Shown here piece after piece: positions 62,455 through 64,000 of a DNA stretch of 64,000 nt. The notes beneath the pieces are model-generated. The model was not told where the DNA came from. It made no database searches and saw nothing but the letters and a program-made list of their open reading frames with translations. This DNA is from Lepidostoma basale (taxonomy: Eukaryota; Arthropoda; Insecta; Trichoptera; Lepidostomatidae), in assembly GCA_022606425.2 (NCBI GenBank), contig JAHDVF020000136.1, positions 992,001-1,056,000 on the forward strand. Reading direction: 5' to 3'. Numbering within the stretch: position 1 is the first letter of the stretch; each line of letters starts with the position of its first letter. A program made the position numbers and the translations under genes.

Positions 62455-62693
62455 GCACCACCATTGTGCGAATGATGGTGTTATTCATAACACCATCATT
62501 CGCACCGCATTCATTTCTTATATTTTCATTCGACACTATCATACACAGAGTATCCACACATTCGTCTAAGAGATCTCATTTCTATTGCATTTATTATATT
62601 ATAACTCATTATTATTATTATTTATTATATTATATTATTATCTATTATTTTATTATAACTTATGTGAATGACATTTTTCGCCTGTATAATTAT
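62455..62693. mobile_element. 239-bp chimeric insertion between 25-bp direct repeats
   Basis: CGACTATACTGTGATAATGA... (25 bp) at 62430-62454 and 62694-62718. The insert starts with a 17-base inverted copy of its own next segment (AATGATGGTGTTAT / ATAACACCATCATT), then contains a 204-bp segment identical to 63217-63420. Confidence 0.8.
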
Positions 62694-62839
62694 CGACTAT
62701 ACTGTGATAATGATATCTCTGGGCTCAAAGTCAGGACTGACATTTCTTATGCCATTTTCCCTGCATTATTTAAACAATCCATACAGATAAATTGAACAAC
62801 TTATTAAATTAAATTGAAAATTAATTTGTTTAATCCACA

Positions 62840-62915
62840 AAATATTTAAAAAATATTAAAAAAACACGACATGTTTCGGTGGATACCTCCATCTTCAGAT
62901 GTTAAAATATAAAAA
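62840..62915 (-). repeat. HH7 hammerhead element directly after an RTE-A tail
   Basis: AT-rich arms (AATATTTAAAAAATATT) and the core described below. The RTE-A tail of the next copy begins at 62918. Confidence 0.65.
62863..62903 (-). ncRNA. hammerhead ribozyme, best core in the window
   Basis: CUGAAGA 62898-62892, extra U 62891, helix II GGAGG (62890-62886), loop UAU, CCACC (62882-62878, one A-A mismatch). GAAA 62877-62874, then palindromic ACAUGU and C17 at 62868; expected cleavage between 62868 and 62867. Helix I AACAU (62903-62899) pairs with GUGUU (62867-62863), with a further AUAU/AUAU helix beyond an internal loop. This is a complete type I core apart from the extra U. Confidence 0.75.
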
Positions 62916-62917
62916 AG

Positions 62918-63395
62918 CTAACTAACTAACCATCACGCTGTCTCTCCGAAGGGGTAGGCAGAAAGAATGGACTGCCACAATTTTCTTTCCTGACATATTT
63001 TTCTCGATTCATCAACATTCATACATCGTGTCATGCACGCGCGTCGATCTCTCTGACTCCTCAGATGGCCGACATTCAATATTTGATTTATTTGATCGTG
63101 CCACGTTTTTCTCGGTATTCCTTTATTTCTGGTTCCATTTACATCGTTAACATATAATTTTTTTACCCTTCATTCTTTCCATATGCCCAAACCATCTTAA
63201 TGATCCTTTCATTGTTTTATTCATAACACCATCATTCGCACCGCATTCATTTCTTATATTTTCATTCGACACTATCATACACAGAGTATCCACACATTCG
63301 TCTAAGAGATCTCATTTCTATTGCATTTATTATATTATAACTCATTATTATTATTATTTATTATATTATATTATTATCTATTATTTTATTATAAC
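62918..63395 (-). mobile_element. RTE-A 3' region
   Basis: TTAG tail 62918-62931, C-terminal region to about 63330, then an AT-rich stretch joined to HH1 sequence at 63395. Confidence 0.85.
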
Positions 63396-63530
63396 TTATG
63401 TGAATGACATTTTTCGCCTGCCTAAAGCATTATCAACAGACACATTTGAGGCGAAATATGTCATTCACATAAATTTTAATAAAACTTCTAGAAAACAGAC
63501 GTTTTCATTCGTATTAATTATATGACGAAT
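63395..63530. repeat. HH1 element
   Basis: ACATTTTTCGCCTGCCTAAAG / GAGGCGAAATATGTCATTCA halves and the AAAACAGACGTTTTCATTCG arm. Confidence 0.65.
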
Positions 63531-63534
63531 ATTA

Positions 63535-63605
63535 AATGAATTTTAACACTGTTTTTTCCACTTTAGAGTTTATTTCTCTTTTGTTAGAGGGCTCGACACC
63601 TTCAA
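63535..63605. repeat. HH4 arm
   Basis: TTTTTTCCACTTTAGAGTTT and GCTCGACACCTTCAAAC match family HH4. Confidence 0.5.
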
Positions 63606-63606
63606 A

Positions 63607-64000
63607 CAACAACAAGCCATCACGCCGTTTCGCCGCAGGAATAGGGAGAGAGAATGGACCACCACACTACTCTATCCTGACATACCTCTCTAGCTTCCTC
63701 CACATTCATACAGCGAGTCATGTCGATTCTTCTGGCTTCTGACATGACCAACCTTTAAAATTTGATTAATTTGGTCATGCCATGTTTTCCTCGGTCTACC
63801 TCGACCGTATACCATTTTATCTTCACCCATGCGCTCTATATGTCCGAACCAACGCAGCGATCCTTCCGTAATTTTGTTCATAATGCCTTCTTTCGCTCTA
63901 CATTCCTTTCTAATATCAGCATTTGAGATTCTGTCGTACATCGTTCTACCACACATATGTCTTAGGGACCTCATCTGTACCGCATTTATTCTGCTCTCAT
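63607..64000 (-). mobile_element. RTE-A-related LINE, cut by the window edge
   Basis: Minus frame 63974-63690: MRSLRHMCGRTMYDRISNAD, LRWFGHIERM, GRGRPRKTWHDQINQILKVG. The 3' end at 63616 lacks a clear TTAG tail. Confidence 0.85.

Overview
The window looks like AT-rich nuclear DNA of an insect; the order cannot be fixed from sequence alone. The evidence is one long, intron-rich gene of the NRF-6 (nose resistant to fluoxetine) acyltransferase family, together with jockey-like, CR1/L2-like and RTE-like LINEs, a tRNA-derived SINE, mariner-like and hAT-like DNA elements and several miniature inverted-repeat elements. No prokaryotic gene organisation, rRNA or free-standing tRNA gene was seen.

The only host gene lies on the minus strand. 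Its 13 coding exons run from 49846 (start) down to 12822 (stop). All 12 introns keep phase, and 11 are GT-AG; intron 6 has a GC-AG boundary. The assembled protein is about 738 aa: signal peptide, extracellular cysteine-containing NRF domain, then a multi-pass acyltransferase_3 domain. No second host gene was found in 1-12.8 kb or 50-64 kb.

Nearly everything else is layered mobile DNA. The commonest family (called RTE-A here) is a LINE whose reading frame ends a few bases before a (TTAG)n tail. About 30 copies or pieces are present; the longest is 60211-62454. A short non-autonomous element at three loci borrows the last ~70 bases of RTE-A. Other LINE families are jockey-like, a CR1/L2-like type, and several RT-encoding types with (GAA)n-like tails (LINE-B to LINE-E here). 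Nested insertions with readable target-site duplications give a relative chronology.

The most interesting signal is a set of short repeats carrying hammerhead-ribozyme cores: CUGANGA, a short helix II, GAAAC, a very short palindromic helix III and a cleavable NUH triplet. At least six sequence families carry them, usually as an antisense copy and a sense copy facing each other. They resemble the small hammerheads known from Penelope-like retroelements, but no Penelope reverse transcriptase is visible here. All but one family carry one extra residue between A9 and helix II. Two good copies lie in introns 3 and 4 of the NRF-6-like gene in the sense orientation and would be transcribed with it.
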